A stretch of DNA of 60,000 nucleotides from positions 12,521,431-12,581,430 of the forward strand of contig NC_088322.1 in the NCBI RefSeq assembly GCF_910592395.1, given 5' to 3'. The DNA is from Lineus longissimus (lineage: Eukaryota > Nemertea > Pilidiophora > Heteronemertea > Lineidae). Position numbers and translations under genes: made by a program. Below are positions 22,816 through 34,620 of this stretch, piece after piece; within the stretch, counting starts at the first letter, position 1, and the number at the start of each line of letters is the position of its first letter. A model generated the notes under the pieces. That model was not told the origin of the DNA and ran no database searches. It saw nothing but the letters and a program-made list of their open reading frames with translations.

Positions 22816-25224
22816 TTAATTGTGCAAGGCCGGTCATCTGACCAAAGTTCCCTGGCAAAAGTTAACATCTTGTGGTAGGCAGTCTTTACTAAAGACCAAG
22901 CCACTTGAAAACCAAATGCTACGAGACTTCACACACAAAAGAAACGAATTGGATCAAGTTGCTATATATACTCCGATTTCTAAAATAATCTGTTGAGTAT
23001 TTTTATTCTAAACTTGGAACGTCTTCAGATGATCCATTACAGTCTCAGAAATGTTACAGAATTCTTGCATGAAGTGATAACACAAACTCCCACACCTAGG
23101 CCAAGCAATTAGTATCGTGATAATGCACCAAAGCCTAAGCATAAATCTTCCCACAATAACCACAGGTAGAAGCACAACAAGGCACAACATCGTACCATAC
23201 ACCCCACAACATAGAAATAGTTTGCACACTATGTGTAATCTATGAGTACACGATTCTTGGAAGCGTCTCTGACAAAGCCTACAAGTTGTTCATTGAACAC
23301 TTTTCTATTCTGTCTTCTGACTAACTCTAAGCCCCCAGCAGTCCTACATCTCATCCGCCCCAAAATAAGTCTGGTCTAACCGGTTCCTGGTTGTGGCTTA
23401 CAGCAATTCAAAAATTACAGCCGTAGCTATTTAACTCGCCTCACCAACAAAGAGGAACATCAACAGTTCGCGTCAACAGCTCATCAAATTGCTAAACTTC
23501 AAAAACTGGCATGCTTTGGAAAGCAATATTCAACGAGACGACCAACAACAAACTGCAGTATGTTGAAGACATCCTGTAGCTACAATCAGTCCTTCAAATT
23601 AGTTGTATGCCACCACTTGCTACAATACTGGTTCTCTATTTTTAATCAACAAATTCCAAACACATTTCACAATGATTTAGTATGCTTCTTATAGACAAAG
23701 TATCAATTTCCAGAGAAAAAACACGTATTTTTTCCACCACATAATAAAGTGATCTCAGTGCTAATTAATTACTACAAAAACATAACTAACAAAGTTTGAT
23801 TAAGTAATTACAGAACAAACACTAATTATGAAATAAATCATATCCACAAATTGGTAAGTGCTGATAAAACACTGGACCCTGGATAGATTCAGCCAAAGTG
23901 TCAACAAAGAAAAAAATAAAGAAAAATCAATTTGTCTTTGGCTGGGATCCGCACTGCCTGGCACAACTACCCCCTCAGTGCTGAACAGCAGGCCTTGCAG
24001 GAATGGGCCTCAGAAAAGAACACAAAATTCTGCGAATTCACAGGAGAAAATTTACCCTTCTTCAAACGATAGTTCTCTCATAGTGAGAGGCCTGCTATCT
24101 CCCATGATACAATTTGAAGAGGAATGTTCTCCATTGCCTCCATGCCGATCTTTAACCTTTTGAAAAATCAAATTCTTGCAAAATATTGCTTTCAAGTGGT
24201 TTTAGAAAACATGCACCTGCCATTTGAACATGTGTTTACTGTGTTGGAGTGTTAAATTGAGTTGAAACGCTTGTTTCACAAACAAGTTAAACATGGAAGA
24301 CGCTCGGGGAAGAAAGTTGTGGAGAAACTTCAAATGATTTCATATATCGAGGAGTATCTTCTGGTCATTTTATAAATAAAGTGTTTATAGTCACTTCTTT
24401 GTCACTTCACTGTCTCAACTGAGAGGGTGCGCAGACCGACCAATATTGATGTCAAACTGATCCTCCACACGACATGATCATGCTTGATGCTATATTTAGG
24501 ATTTTTCGCATTCCAGAGAGCGACACGTCAGACACCATCAAAACAAGTCCCACTTCTGCCCCCAGAAACCGGACCCTCTTTGTCACTGTGTTTTGTCTGG
24601 TATCACCTGTGCAGGATTCTAACAAGTCAGGTGCATATTATTGTCAATTCCAACTTAAATTTGACCAGAAACTGTACATGATGTACAACAGCTTGCACAC
24701 AAATTAAGCTTTGTCTGCTGAATCGGACTAGCTATTGTTACCGTAAAGTTATGTATGGGCTTTCAAAAGACTGCTTTTGTTGTTTGACAAATTTAGCAAA
24801 CTTTTTGAAGGGATATATGCATCCCAACATTACTACACACACTTTATGGTAATAAGAAGCTTTTTTGGGTGTGAGTGACAGGTAACAATATAAGTTGCAG
24901 ATTTCAACTTTTTTACATTTTAAAGTATGTGGACAATACACAAAATTCCTAAATTCAGGCATTTTGCAGGGTCCTGCTTTAAAAAGTAATTCAAGGGCCC
25001 CACTTATGGTACATACCTTTTTTTATGGTTGATATCGTGGAACACACTCTCAAAATAAGTGGTAGGAATTTGTGTACTTGACCTTCTTTTACTTGAGGAC
25101 GCAGATGCACCCGCAATATTTAAAACAGAATATTTTTTATCTAGAGAGACCTGCAATACATGTACCTATTGTTTCTTCCCTGCAGGAAAGTAAGCCTCAT
25201 CTTTGGTCAGAATCTGTGAAACTT
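22816..25224. other. Gene-free tract
   Basis: No exon recognised. This is where further exons of a minus-strand gene starting at 25262 might lie, but I could not identify any with confidence. Confidence 0.45.
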
Positions 25225-25231
25225 CTCATAC

Positions 25232-25262
25232 CTTTTGTAATAATTGACCACGGCACCGCCAT
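25232..25262 (-). CDS. Candidate first coding exon of a minus-strand gene
   Basis: On the minus strand AAGATGGCGG (YY1-type) contains an ATG at 25262-25260. It is followed by ten codons, MAVPWSIITK, plus one base, then a near-consensus donor AAAAG|GTATGAG at 25231. The start lies about 120 bases from a ZNF143/THAP11-type site, with no earlier ATG between them, so it would be the first AUG of a transcript starting there. The start codon inside a YY1 site is a familiar layout for housekeeping genes. The frame is also open far upstream (to 25583) with a hydrophobic run, FHLTLILIIFICGLSLL. That lies before or around the likely transcription start and may be chance. The product is unknown because downstream exons were not found. 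Confidence 0.42.
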
Positions 25263-25440
25263 CTTATCAATTCGCGATTTCTCGTCGAGTACAACCCCCG
25301 CACCCTCCACTTTGAGCAACGATAATCCACAAATAAATATGATCAAAATCAACGTCAGATGAAACCAACGACACTGATGCAAACTACATATCCCAGAATG
25401 CCTTGCAGGCGATGACAGGTTATGTAACCAATGAGATTGC
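25250..25440. promoter_or_regulatory. Promoter: ZNF143/THAP11-type site, CCAAT box, YY1 motif
   Basis: ACTACA (25383-25388) followed after two bases by TCCCAGAATGC (25391-25401) and CTTGC matches the composite ZNF143(STAF)/THAP11 promoter element at nearly every informative base. AACCAATGAG at 25426-25435 is a strong NF-Y CCAAT box. The YY1-type word on the minus strand is at 25256-25265. CpG is enriched through 25250-25460. These factors mark broad, often bidirectional, constitutive promoters. Direction is inferred as minus because of the ATG and donor there. Confidence 0.65.
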
Positions 25441-27509
25441 CGCTCACTGCTTTGCCGAATTTTATCACATTGGCATAAGTCACTTTCAGCACCATTTCGT
25501 ACAAGGTCCACATTTGTCCTTCCTTTGGAGGCAAACTTATCCATACTTTGCACCAGGACGGAGTCTGACTTAGTTACCACCATTTTGCAGTGCAGATTTC
25601 AGCTCGATTTCGATACTGTTATGACTAGAACAAGCACTTATTGGCATGAACTTATAAATCAGAGTCACATCTCAAAGCAAGTTCTTGCTACTTTTTAAAC
25701 AGTCTTTTGAAGTTTAGTTAGTTAAAATTTTGTGATAGAGATTGCAATCCTTGAAGCATCTCATTACAAAGGTTGTTTGATTTCGTTATAACACAGCAAA
25801 CTTTCAGTCCGGCACTTGTTACTGACTTCTCAGAGAAATACCCAAACAAGTGTGCATCTCCTTGCAATAGGAATTTTCAAATCTGTGCAAGGACAGGAAA
25901 TTCTGGCCTTTTAAACTTCCTCTCAGTTTTCAACTGATTAGGTGACGACAATCAGTTCATATTCAGGCAAAGGAGAGAAAATCCTGTCGATATTCTTGGA
26001 ATATGCCTCAAGGAATGAAAACGTTTCATATGAGCAGCCCAAACGAATGTTTATGTCGAGCAGGATCATCCAAGATGCTTGTGACTTGTGTTATTGCTTT
26101 AATCCATGCAATTACTGAAACACTCCTCAGATAGAGGAAAAAGTCACCCACATTGGTTTCCAAACTGGACAGCAAACTTTTCCAAACTGTCAACTGTGAC
26201 TGTCACAAATTTGAGATCAGATTTTGATATCCTATTCAGAGATGGTAATCCTACATTTGAAATTGTTGTGAAATTTACGAGTTAATCCAAGTATGCTAGC
26301 CTAGCATTCACTGACAACACTAATACTTAGATATTCCAATTTTCGCTCCTGCCCCGTCCATAACCTACACAGTACAGTAAGTTAATTTACGAAGGGACTG
26401 TGGACACAGCTATAGGGCAAAAATTACACAACCCTCGAAACCCTTATGAGCCAAAATGTACACAACAGTCAAAGTAGTGTTGTTTTTAAAGATCTAACTC
26501 CTGCTCGGGCATTTGGGTAAGAAAACGACAAACAGCAAGTAATGGCACGCCAAACAACCACAAAGCCAAAGTAAACAACATGACAATACGAGAAACTGCA
26601 CTATATGAATATACAGACATAACCACAAATATGGTCGGAGAAATTTGCAAATGAATTGAACTGATATTTATGATATCACACACGCACGAACAAATTCACT
26701 TATTTTTGCTTGAAAATTGTTCGTATTATTCATATGCAAAATATTCCAATTTTATCATAAAAGCCTAAGGTTAAGTGCCAGTGGCCTGAAAACATTTCTC
26801 GGTATACTGAGTGTGCCCAAAATATGATCAGGACATCGCTATTGATTTGAATCCTTAACCTTATTTTCTTCCCTGAAAAAGCATATACATGTACACAAGG
26901 CCTAGAATGTGGGTGAAATTTTGATTTGCTGGTATCAAAAATGCCAATCGGACATCCTGGATGACAATCGATTTTTAGCTGCCTATAAACAATCATATCA
27001 TATTTTCGGAATTTCTATATAATATCTATCCAGGACGGATGGGGTACTATCAGCTAAAACTCTTATTCCTAGCAAGGCCATCAGCTTTACCGAAAGACTC
27101 AATATGAATCATAACTCACACTTGACACCTGAGAGAAACAAAAGCATGAAACGTCATCATCATTTCTATCAATGTACTTCATCAGGAAAGGGTTAAACCA
27201 ACCTTCAACAGTGATATAATGTGCTCTTTCCCTGTTCCACTCGCATAATCAATCGCATGATAATCTATCTACCAAGAACACTCCGGCCATGAGACCCTTT
27301 CCATTGGCTTCACCACCACCAAGGTGCATGAAAGGTATTTTGTTGATTCAACAGTTTTGTCAGGAATACATGATTTGCCAAGAAGGGGTGTCTTAGGTCC
27401 CCTTTAGATATCAGTAATAAGTGTTTAAATGCATAGTTATCTTAAGGTGCAATATGGCTGGCCAGTTAACCATCTGCATTTATTCAAGCCTGTAGCTAGC
27501 TATTTTGTA
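25441..27509. other. Gene-free tract
   Basis: No feature beyond scattered short frames. If the 25.4-kb promoter is bidirectional, a plus-strand transcript would run into this tract, but its first ATG is not until about 25620. Confidence 0.45.
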
Positions 27510-27563
27510 GGGGGGGGGGGGGGGCAAAAGCACATTTTCAGTGACACTCGGGGCGGGGGGGGG
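27510..27563 (+). repeat. Paired poly-G tracts
   Basis: G15 at 27510-27524, then GGGG (27550-27553), C, G9 (27555-27563). The spacing allows an intramolecular G-quadruplex. Confidence 0.9.
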
Positions 27564-28640
27564 CATCTGCTGCCAAAACTCTACAATTACACCACAACCA
27601 AACCCATAACTTGTCAAAGCCGTTGTTTGCCCCCTAAGTCAACTCAAAAGTCATTTGGCGACATTACCTCAAGTAGGCCTAGCGGTAAACTCCGCTTTAA
27701 GTGACAGTATTTTCTCTTAGTATTGTTTTATGCTTTCAAGGGATCTTGTCCTAGGCCTGGTGTTGACCTAATGGCTTGGGATGTCAGACTCAAGGGCCAA
27801 TAGTTCTTGAGTAGTTAATGGAAGGAGTTTAATTGATTTTTAAAGTCGATGATTTTATTTCATTGATAGGTGTGATACGTGTTAAAGCATGTTTCGGTCA
27901 ATATTTTAAAGATTTTTAGACTGTCAATGACCTGGTTGAAGATCGAAGAATTCGTGGTAGAGACAATCTTAAAATCAATCAGTCATGTGCATCTACTAAA
28001 TCCACTCACTTTGAACATCAAACAATATGTGGGTGCCTGACTGCTGGTGATATGCATTGAACTTTCAAGCGCACGCAAAAGAATAAGGATTGCATACTCT
28101 CAGATTTTCGTGATTTTAGTCACTGAGAGCATATTCATACCATCAAAAACAGAGTTTTCGATATCACCAATACTTATACTACGCAGACGTCAGAACCCCT
28201 ACAGAAGCAGTGGCGGTTGTTTGGTGACCGCATGGCGATCGAGCCCTGGGACACAATTGTCACTCTTGAAATTTTGGCAACCGACCAACTGACGCCAAAT
28301 CCACATATCAGCCTATACAATCGAACACAAAATAGGCCATCCTGGACCTGGACCAGGCATTATAATACAGGCCTGTATTACGATATTCATAACTTTACAA
28401 AATAATGCCGTCCCTGGGTTACACTGTGACTACAATACAACAAACCGAAAACAAAACTATCCAGACTTGTTTTGAACATGAAGTGTAGTATCGAAACATT
28501 GGGGCTTGAAAACATGGAACCTACGTCATAACTACCCTGGGCATATTGTAACTTTGTTGATATTTTGGCGATGGTTCCAATTGTTGTAAGAAATACATAT
28601 GGATACCTAGGTACAACCCAGTCTGGTGTGATATTCAGCA
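27564..28640. other. Gene-free tract, no recognisable feature
   Basis: Only chance-length frames, including 28387-28737 on the minus strand, which runs into the SINE that follows. Confidence 0.5.
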
Positions 28641-28644
28641 GGGG

Positions 28645-28950
28645 ATTGCAGTAGTGTAGTGGTTTAAGCGCTATGCAAACAAGTGATATCTGTCGCTGCA
28701 ACGTGCAACAAAGCCACGACAACATGACGATCGCCATTGAAAAGCAGCCAAACCACGATCGCTTGGTTGCAAGCGCTTTAGAGCATCCAACTTCTAACTG
28801 AGAGGTTGCAGTCGGGGCGATCTGATATGTCTAATACTAGACATACTAGCACAATGGCCTGGGTGTTGAGGCCAAAAATCCGCTCTTTGTCAGCTGATGA
28901 AGTCAGAAAGGTCCACTTAACCCTAATAAATCAACTCAATCTATTAGGTA
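28645..28950 (+). mobile_element. Diverged tRNA-headed SINE split by an insertion
   Basis: An A-box-like TAGTGTAGTGG (28652-28662) lies 5' of the insertion. Beyond it are CTTTAGAGCATCC, an anticodon-arm-like stretch and a decayed B box, GGTTGCAGTCG (28804-28814). The body contains a perfect hairpin, TATGTCTA-ATAC-TAGACATA (28826-28845), and ends near AACCCTAATAAATC. The head differs from the 12.6-kb SINE, so it is either another family or much older. Confidence 0.55.
28673..28770. mobile_element. 98-bp MITE-like insertion inside a SINE
   Basis: The inserted segment ends in imperfect inverted repeats, GCAAACAAGTGAT on the left and ATCGCTTGGTTGC on the right (11 of 13 positions pair). It is flanked by a near-perfect 9-base direct repeat, AAGCGCTAT / AAGCGCTTT, in the SINE head. 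The 8-9 base duplication suggests hAT- or Mutator-type integration. Identity is inferred from structure only. Confidence 0.55.
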
Positions 28951-30535
28951 TTTAGGTGCATAACGAGGCAATCGATATGAATTATGTGTAATATACACCA
29001 GAGAAAAACACCCCTCAAATCTAAAAAGTGTTTTATATGTCAGAGGAGATCATAATGAATTATGAAGGTAAACAAGGCTGTTTTTACCATTAAAAGTAGC
29101 ACCTTTTTCTACTGTATACGATCATATTCCAAGAGGAAGAAGCAAGAAGCAGCAACCTGTGATTCAATGTCAAACCCAAGTGAAACCCGATTCTGTCCAC
29201 AGATTGGCTATCTTTATTGCTCATTGCAGTGATAATTGTCACAGGTTGAATCAGTAAAAATCTCGGGGGGACAACACCCTTCCTCTTATTTGCAGAATAT
29301 CTTTGAAAATAACAATGAATTTAGGCTTGATTTAGGGAAACTGCATTACGGACACGCTCTCAGACTTCGGGATACGCATGCACAACTCTGGAGTATCAAA
29401 TCCAGGTACAACCCAACCCGTGCACTGAGGTAGCTTCCTGGATGGTCTGAACCCAGCAATTCTTTATCAATTTGTTGAAAAAATTGCGATCATTATTTGT
29501 CTTTGTTGACTGAGTAGGCTCATCTACGTTGATATATTAGCGATCAAGGTGGGTGATTTGTGTTTCTCTCAGGTTTCAAACATATAATCTGAACCCTAAA
29601 GTAAAAACTTTTGCACCCAAGGACGCAAAAAACCGCACACGCTCACGACTACACATGGTGTGAAAGAAAATGAATAACAAGAAGAAAAATCATGACGATT
29701 CCTGCAAAAACTTCCGCCACTAACAATTCTCAACAACCTCGGGCAACGATAGCCAATGAAAACTGAGTCCAACTCCTGCAGCAAACCGGACCCAAGCAAC
29801 CGTAAAACCTTACATTCATAACCTCTCATAATTCTCTAATGGGTTCATTCTTTCTGGCAAATTTTGCGCAAACGCTTTACGCGGCTGATAAGCGAAATAT
29901 AAAGACGCAGAACAGCGAGTGAAATTGTGATTGAGGACGCATGCGTTATACTGATAAAGGCACTTGGCGACTTTTTATTATTGTTGAGCTCACCGCTGGG
30001 ATGGAGCTCGGGAAGAATAGAGATTTCTGCAGTTCCTGGTGGTCTTTCTTTGCAAGCTGTGCAGAATTGTAAACCCCAATATCATTTCAAGTACATAGAG
30101 GTGTCCCACCTATAGGTTCCCAATATTTCAAAGGGGACCATAGGCAGGAGTTAGAGGGTCAAATAGGTGGTCTTCAGGTGGCTAATATGAACATTTAGGG
30201 GCCAGGGTTATGTTTGCTTCAGCAATAATCACATTCCTTACAGGCGTGAATAGCTTTTTTCCACCGTGAGACAGGAGACACCCCTTATGTTGACGACTTA
30301 GTGTAACTTAATTTGAACCCAGTTCATATCTATAGTCTCCCTTTAAAGGCCAAAGGGCTGGATTCAGTACTGAAACGTCACCAAGAATTTAACTCTCAAG
30401 AAAAAGGTCATGTTATTTGTGCAAGCTTGAGATCATGGACAGACTGATATGATGACAACTCACCAATGGTTTCAGCAAATGAAAATGCAACAATCAAATG
30501 ACAGATGATGCTACAACGAATCGCAAATCAAAATC
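28951..30535. other. Gene-free tract
   Basis: No exon is supported. Bases 29860-30000 are CpG-richer (TTTACGCGGCTGATAAGCG). Confidence 0.5.
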
Positions 30536-30539
30536 AATA

Positions 30540-30900
30540 CACACGTGTGTCACGCCCTCGCCAGACGTTAGAGCAGTCAAGCAGTGGCGCGTTTTGTGCA
30601 CCCTCACTCTGAGTCATACGTCTCGCCGTATCAACTCTTATCACACGTAATAATGCCGACTATTGTCTATTAAACAATGTTCGTCCAAAATGAATGGCGG
30701 CTAAAGTGATTCATCAAAAGGACGTCTGCAACTGCCCTTTAGCATTCTGGGAAATGTGGTCCTGATCTTTCTCTAGCATCGCCACGTTTTAAGATCGTAC
30801 ATTATTGATTGGAAGTCAATTGGAATGGTCAGAGATCTGCACCGTGGCAGGAAGAGTGGCCACAGCGTACGAGACGGGATTACCACGATCAACTTACTTT
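30540..30900. promoter_or_regulatory. Second candidate promoter: ZNF143-type site with two ATTGG boxes
   Basis: On the minus strand ACCACA-TT-TCCCAGAATGC (about 30741-30760) matches the ZNF143/THAP11 composite with few mismatches. Two inverted CCAAT boxes (ATTGG at 30808-30812 and 30819-30823, 11 bases apart) lie beside it. AATGGCGGC occurs near 30692-30700. CpG is clearly raised from 30540 to 30900, including CACGTG and GGCGCG words. Direction is unresolved: neither strand shows a convincing first exon. Confidence 0.5.
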
Positions 30901-31540
30901 CTGCAATGACAACTTTTACAACCTTTGGTTTCGCTTGAAAGCCAATAAGGGACCAGTGCAACCCTTGGGGAACTGCAAGGCTATTTCAGTCAACGCTTCA
31001 GGCTTAACTTTTCCACTTCTAACAAAACTGACCATGAATACTTAAGTGGACCTTGGTGGCAGTTGCAATGCTAATGTTACCAAAACAGCAACTTGGGATT
31101 CTGCACGTAACACCCATATTGACTAACAAAATTACTTAAGGCTTTTTTTATAAGTCACATTCACAGTGAACACAGCTTCGTACGCCGTCTTTCCGTAACA
31201 CCTCGAAACTATTATCAAATATTTCGATATCTAATCGCTAAATCAATAAGTAAATATAGATTTTTAATACCGCGATCTCCTAGGTGATATCGGTAGTGTG
31301 TTTTATCAAATTGTTAGGCTGGCAAGATGAAATAAGCTGAAGTGGTATTTACTAAGTGCATGCACTGAGATTATAATGTCATGGATGTGATGATTTCGAG
31401 CCATAGTTTTGATATCCAGAGCTGGGTTTCTGCAAAGTTTTAGCTCACGAAACTCACAGCACATCGATGACGAACTGTGCGATCCAAACCTGTCCAGAGG
31501 TAACAATTCACAAAGACTACTTCAACAACCCTGGTCAGAG
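30901..31540. other. Gene-free tract, no recognisable feature
   Basis: Short frames only; nothing repeated. Confidence 0.5.
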
Positions 31541-31544
31541 TACG

Positions 31545-31563
31545 CCCCCCCCCCCCCCCCCCC
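31545..31563 (+). repeat. Poly-C tract (C19)
   Basis: Longest homopolymer in the window; it makes a proline run on the plus strand and a glycine run on the minus strand in spurious frames. Confidence 0.95.
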
Positions 31564-32714
31564 TCGGATCAGCGCCTTCAACAAAACGACACTAACAAAT
31601 TCCAGGAACGAATGTTGCAGAAAGAAGCAGCGCTCGTGATCATTTGAAATCAGTGCTACTACATTGTATATTCTCAAGATCACTGGAGCATCGTTGATGG
31701 AACTTAATTGTGTCAATCAAGTGGTGTATCGAAAATGTGGAATCTCAAAACGTTTCCTCGTCACTTAATTGTGATATCATTATCGAGAAGAGCAGATTTA
31801 TTTTTTGGTTTGCAATGATAAGATGCACAAATTACGTTAAATTTGTTGCTATGTGAATGAATTTGATCATTAAATTCTATTTTAACGACGAAATTAACCC
31901 TTGATGTAGCCAGACAGTTCTCTAGCCTGCCCGACACAGAATATCTTGTCAGATACAGTTAAAGGTCAATACATATCCTTACTGGTAAGTATTTTTCTAG
32001 GGCGCATAAAAAGACTTCCAAAACACAACTTTCTCAAATGCACCTTGTAAGCAACAATGGATGTTACTTCAGACCAGTACCACAGTTCACAGTTGGCTCG
32101 ATCTTTATAGACATCTCTACAAAATTGTCACATATCACATTTAGTCAATATTGTCTCTCTTTATCTTCGTGCTAGATCAATAAGTCTCATAGATTATATG
32201 ACCAGGCCAAAGATGGCTGAAACACAAGAGGTGAATAACGGCCATACATTTTCAAATTCAGTATTTTATCAGCTATTTGCATGACACTAAAAATTTGGCG
32301 AATTTGTTCATTTTCACTTGTTGATATATTGGCCAAAACTCACGTTTGGTACAGTGGCTTATGCATGAGAGTTGACATTTTCAGGCTTTTAAAGAAAATC
32401 ACGAAATAAAATGCTCACAAAAATGTCACTGTTTACAGTAGTACCATTCCTGAGTTTGTGTATCTAAATTTTGAAAAAGAGGCACAGTTGCAGGAAGTGG
32501 CTGAGGTGGAGTGTTTGACTGAGGTCACCGTCAATCCCAGAGGTACTTTGTCCAAATCCTAAGGAATGGTTTCATTTTTCTTTATATAAAAGCGCTTCTG
32601 TGCCCTTGCTCGCCAAAGAGTCTCCTGGTTTGTGAAATGAAACGTCCTAGTGCAGTGATGTCCACCATGGTTTGGTTCAGGTTGTCAGGGCCATCACTGT
32701 TGAACTCAGCCGCT
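31564..32714. other. Gene-free tract; one YY1-type start
   Basis: At 32210-32219 CAAAGATGGCTG offers an ATG (32213) with frame MAETQE followed by a donor-like GAG|GTGAAT; otherwise the frame closes after 23 codons. Weak first-exon candidate only. Confidence 0.4.
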
Positions 32715-32732
32715 GGGGGGGGGGGGGGGGGG
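32715..32732 (+). repeat. Poly-G tract (G18)
   Basis: Eighteen consecutive G; length in assemblies is often unreliable at such tracts. Confidence 0.95.
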
Positions 32733-34128
32733 CTGTGCTTGCCATTGCGATATCACCACAACGAGCAGAGTTCAATGGCAGCAATAAATCATGCAGTCAT
32801 TTCCAAATTCTCTACCCTCCTTTGGCTGGCAAAAGGCAGCAAATTATCCACTCAGTGACCTGAAATCTATCATTCCAATCGGTCGCACACAATACTAGGC
32901 CTATTTGCTATGCTATGCATAAATTTCAGACAAATTCTGGCGACAAAAGGACTCATCGGCTTAAATCATAGACTAGTCATCCCATAATGTAAGGATATGC
33001 GTTGAACATTTCGACATGTCAAACAAAGTCACGTCTGCTTAGATATAAAAGCCGTAGAAAAACATGGGACTTTTTCTGACATTGACTTGGGAAGGCTGAT
33101 ACCGCCTTGTTTGCCATTGGCTTGCCTGACACTGATATATGTTGTAGGCATTCTTTACTGAAGATCAAACATGACCCTCATTTGGAGCTCGGAAAGACGT
33201 GCCATGAATTGTGAGTGATTTCAGAGGCCAAGTTCTCTCGTTAAGACTGCTGGTGGCACCTGGCTGTGACGTCTGTTTCAAAGTACTTTTCAGCAGTCAC
33301 TTTTATACAGGTGTTAAATGACATTAATGCCAATTTCAAATGTTGATTCATTCTCCTTGAACAAAACCGATATCATCCTGAATCTTATTTTTCAGTCAGA
33401 AGTAACGAATGTGACATGAGAAGCAGGTCAACCAAACCAAATTTCCCATCGCCAATTTCTTCAGAGCGGACCACAGCCCCTTGAACTCTGATGTTTTCAC
33501 CTGCCATGTGATGCAAGAATGATAAGGCACACACACACACACCAGCAAATGCTGCACCACCAATCCACATAGGACCGGAACCAGCCCAGAGAGTCACCCT
33601 CCGACAATCAAGTCTCAAGTGACCTTCTTGTTGATAAAGATAAGTCACACACAGTCGAAATTCTCCATGTTGCACTAAGAATTTTGAAAAGAATTGAGCC
33701 TAGCACTGGACATACTTCAGTTTGTTCTCCATTCTGATGTGTATGCACCTATATATTTGGGGTACATGGTAACCTTCGGTTTTGAGAGTCACCTAGGTCG
33801 AGTGGTCGCTGGTATTTGGAAAAGGGTCAGTCTTAAACTCAGCTTGGCTATCGTAGGGTTAACCTTGATATGTGTACAAGTGAGAAACCACAAACTCTAC
33901 CAGTATATTTGAACCAAAGGAATGTTTATACTTTCACCAGTTTATTTTTCTTTATTTTCACCAGGTATAGAACTTCTGCAATTCTAGAGGTTGTTGGAAA
34001 TTGTCAGTTGCCAAGTTTTTACAGAACATCTAAGAAGAAGAAGAAGAAGAAGACCACTTATTCAGAGGAGTGTGTTTTTTTACTATTATTGGAATTTGAC
34101 AAAATTATTTCAAATTCATCAAATATTT
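32733..34128. other. Gene-free tract with microsatellites
   Basis: (CA)n at 33528-33542 and (AAG)7 at 34032-34052. No exon is supported. Confidence 0.6.
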
Positions 34129-34405
34129 TTTGAGACACCCAGTATAAGACAACTGTTGGTGAACGGGATGCTCCTTGACCGTATCAACCTGATCGATCCA
34201 AAACCCTATTATCATTTCCAAAATGTGATTGTTTTATTTTGAGACACCCAGTATAAGGAGATGACTGGTCAACATCCCCATCCTGTAATCATTTCCATTA
34301 AATGATCGTTGTATTTTGAGACACCAAGTATAAGGAGATGACTGGCCAATCAACTGATGTCCCTGACCAGATCAACCTGATCTATCTGGACCCTATTATC
34401 ACTTC
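34129..34405 (+). repeat. Three-copy degenerate tandem repeat
   Basis: Copies start at about 34127, 34236 and 34313 with TTTTGAGACACCMAGTATAAG. Copies 1 and 3 also share a GATCAACCTGATC-like segment and CCCTATTATCA. Unit length varies (about 77-108 bases) through internal deletions. A similar GAGACACACTGTAAAG word occurs at about 58690. Confidence 0.7.
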
Positions 34406-34437
34406 TATCTCCGATAATGGATATAAGATGAGCACCG

Positions 34438-34505
34438 TGCATCAATCCGACGTCCATTCAATCATTAATGAGCAGAGAGAGTTAATTAATGGAACATTAA
34501 GTAGC
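34438..34505. promoter_or_regulatory. TAAT-rich patch (candidate homeodomain element)
   Basis: ATCATTAATGAGC, GAGTTAATTAATGG and ACATTAAG occur within 60 bases, giving at least four homeodomain cores. Confidence 0.25.
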
Positions 34506-34597
34506 TGCAAGATGAGGTTTCTGGTATGTGCCGTATGGTTGTGTGCAACCTTGATGACAAAATAAGAAAACTGCACGAGTGGATGATCCGAGTTGCC

Positions 34598-34620
34598 AGA
34601 CCGGTTTCTTCAGACCGGTC
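34598..34620 (+). repeat. Paired AGACCGGT motif
   Basis: AGACCGGT occurs twice, separated by six bases (TTCTTC). The word is close to Grainyhead/TFCP2 half-sites (ACCGGTT). Possible binding site; may be chance. Confidence 0.3.

Noticed and set aside
23008-23229. Hydrophobic minus-strand frame resembling a membrane segment
   Set aside because: Short, AT-driven hydrophobic codons, no splice sites or start context.
25263-25583. Upstream extension of the 25.2-kb minus-strand frame, with a signal-peptide-like hydrophobic run
   Set aside because: It lies across and upstream of the ZNF143 site where transcription probably starts, so it would be promoter or 5' UTR. Kept only as an alternative.
33528-34052. 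CA and AAG microsatellites as possible CRISPR-like or satellite arrays
   Set aside because: Simple sequence repeats with no spacers; no CRISPR is expected or seen in this eukaryotic DNA.
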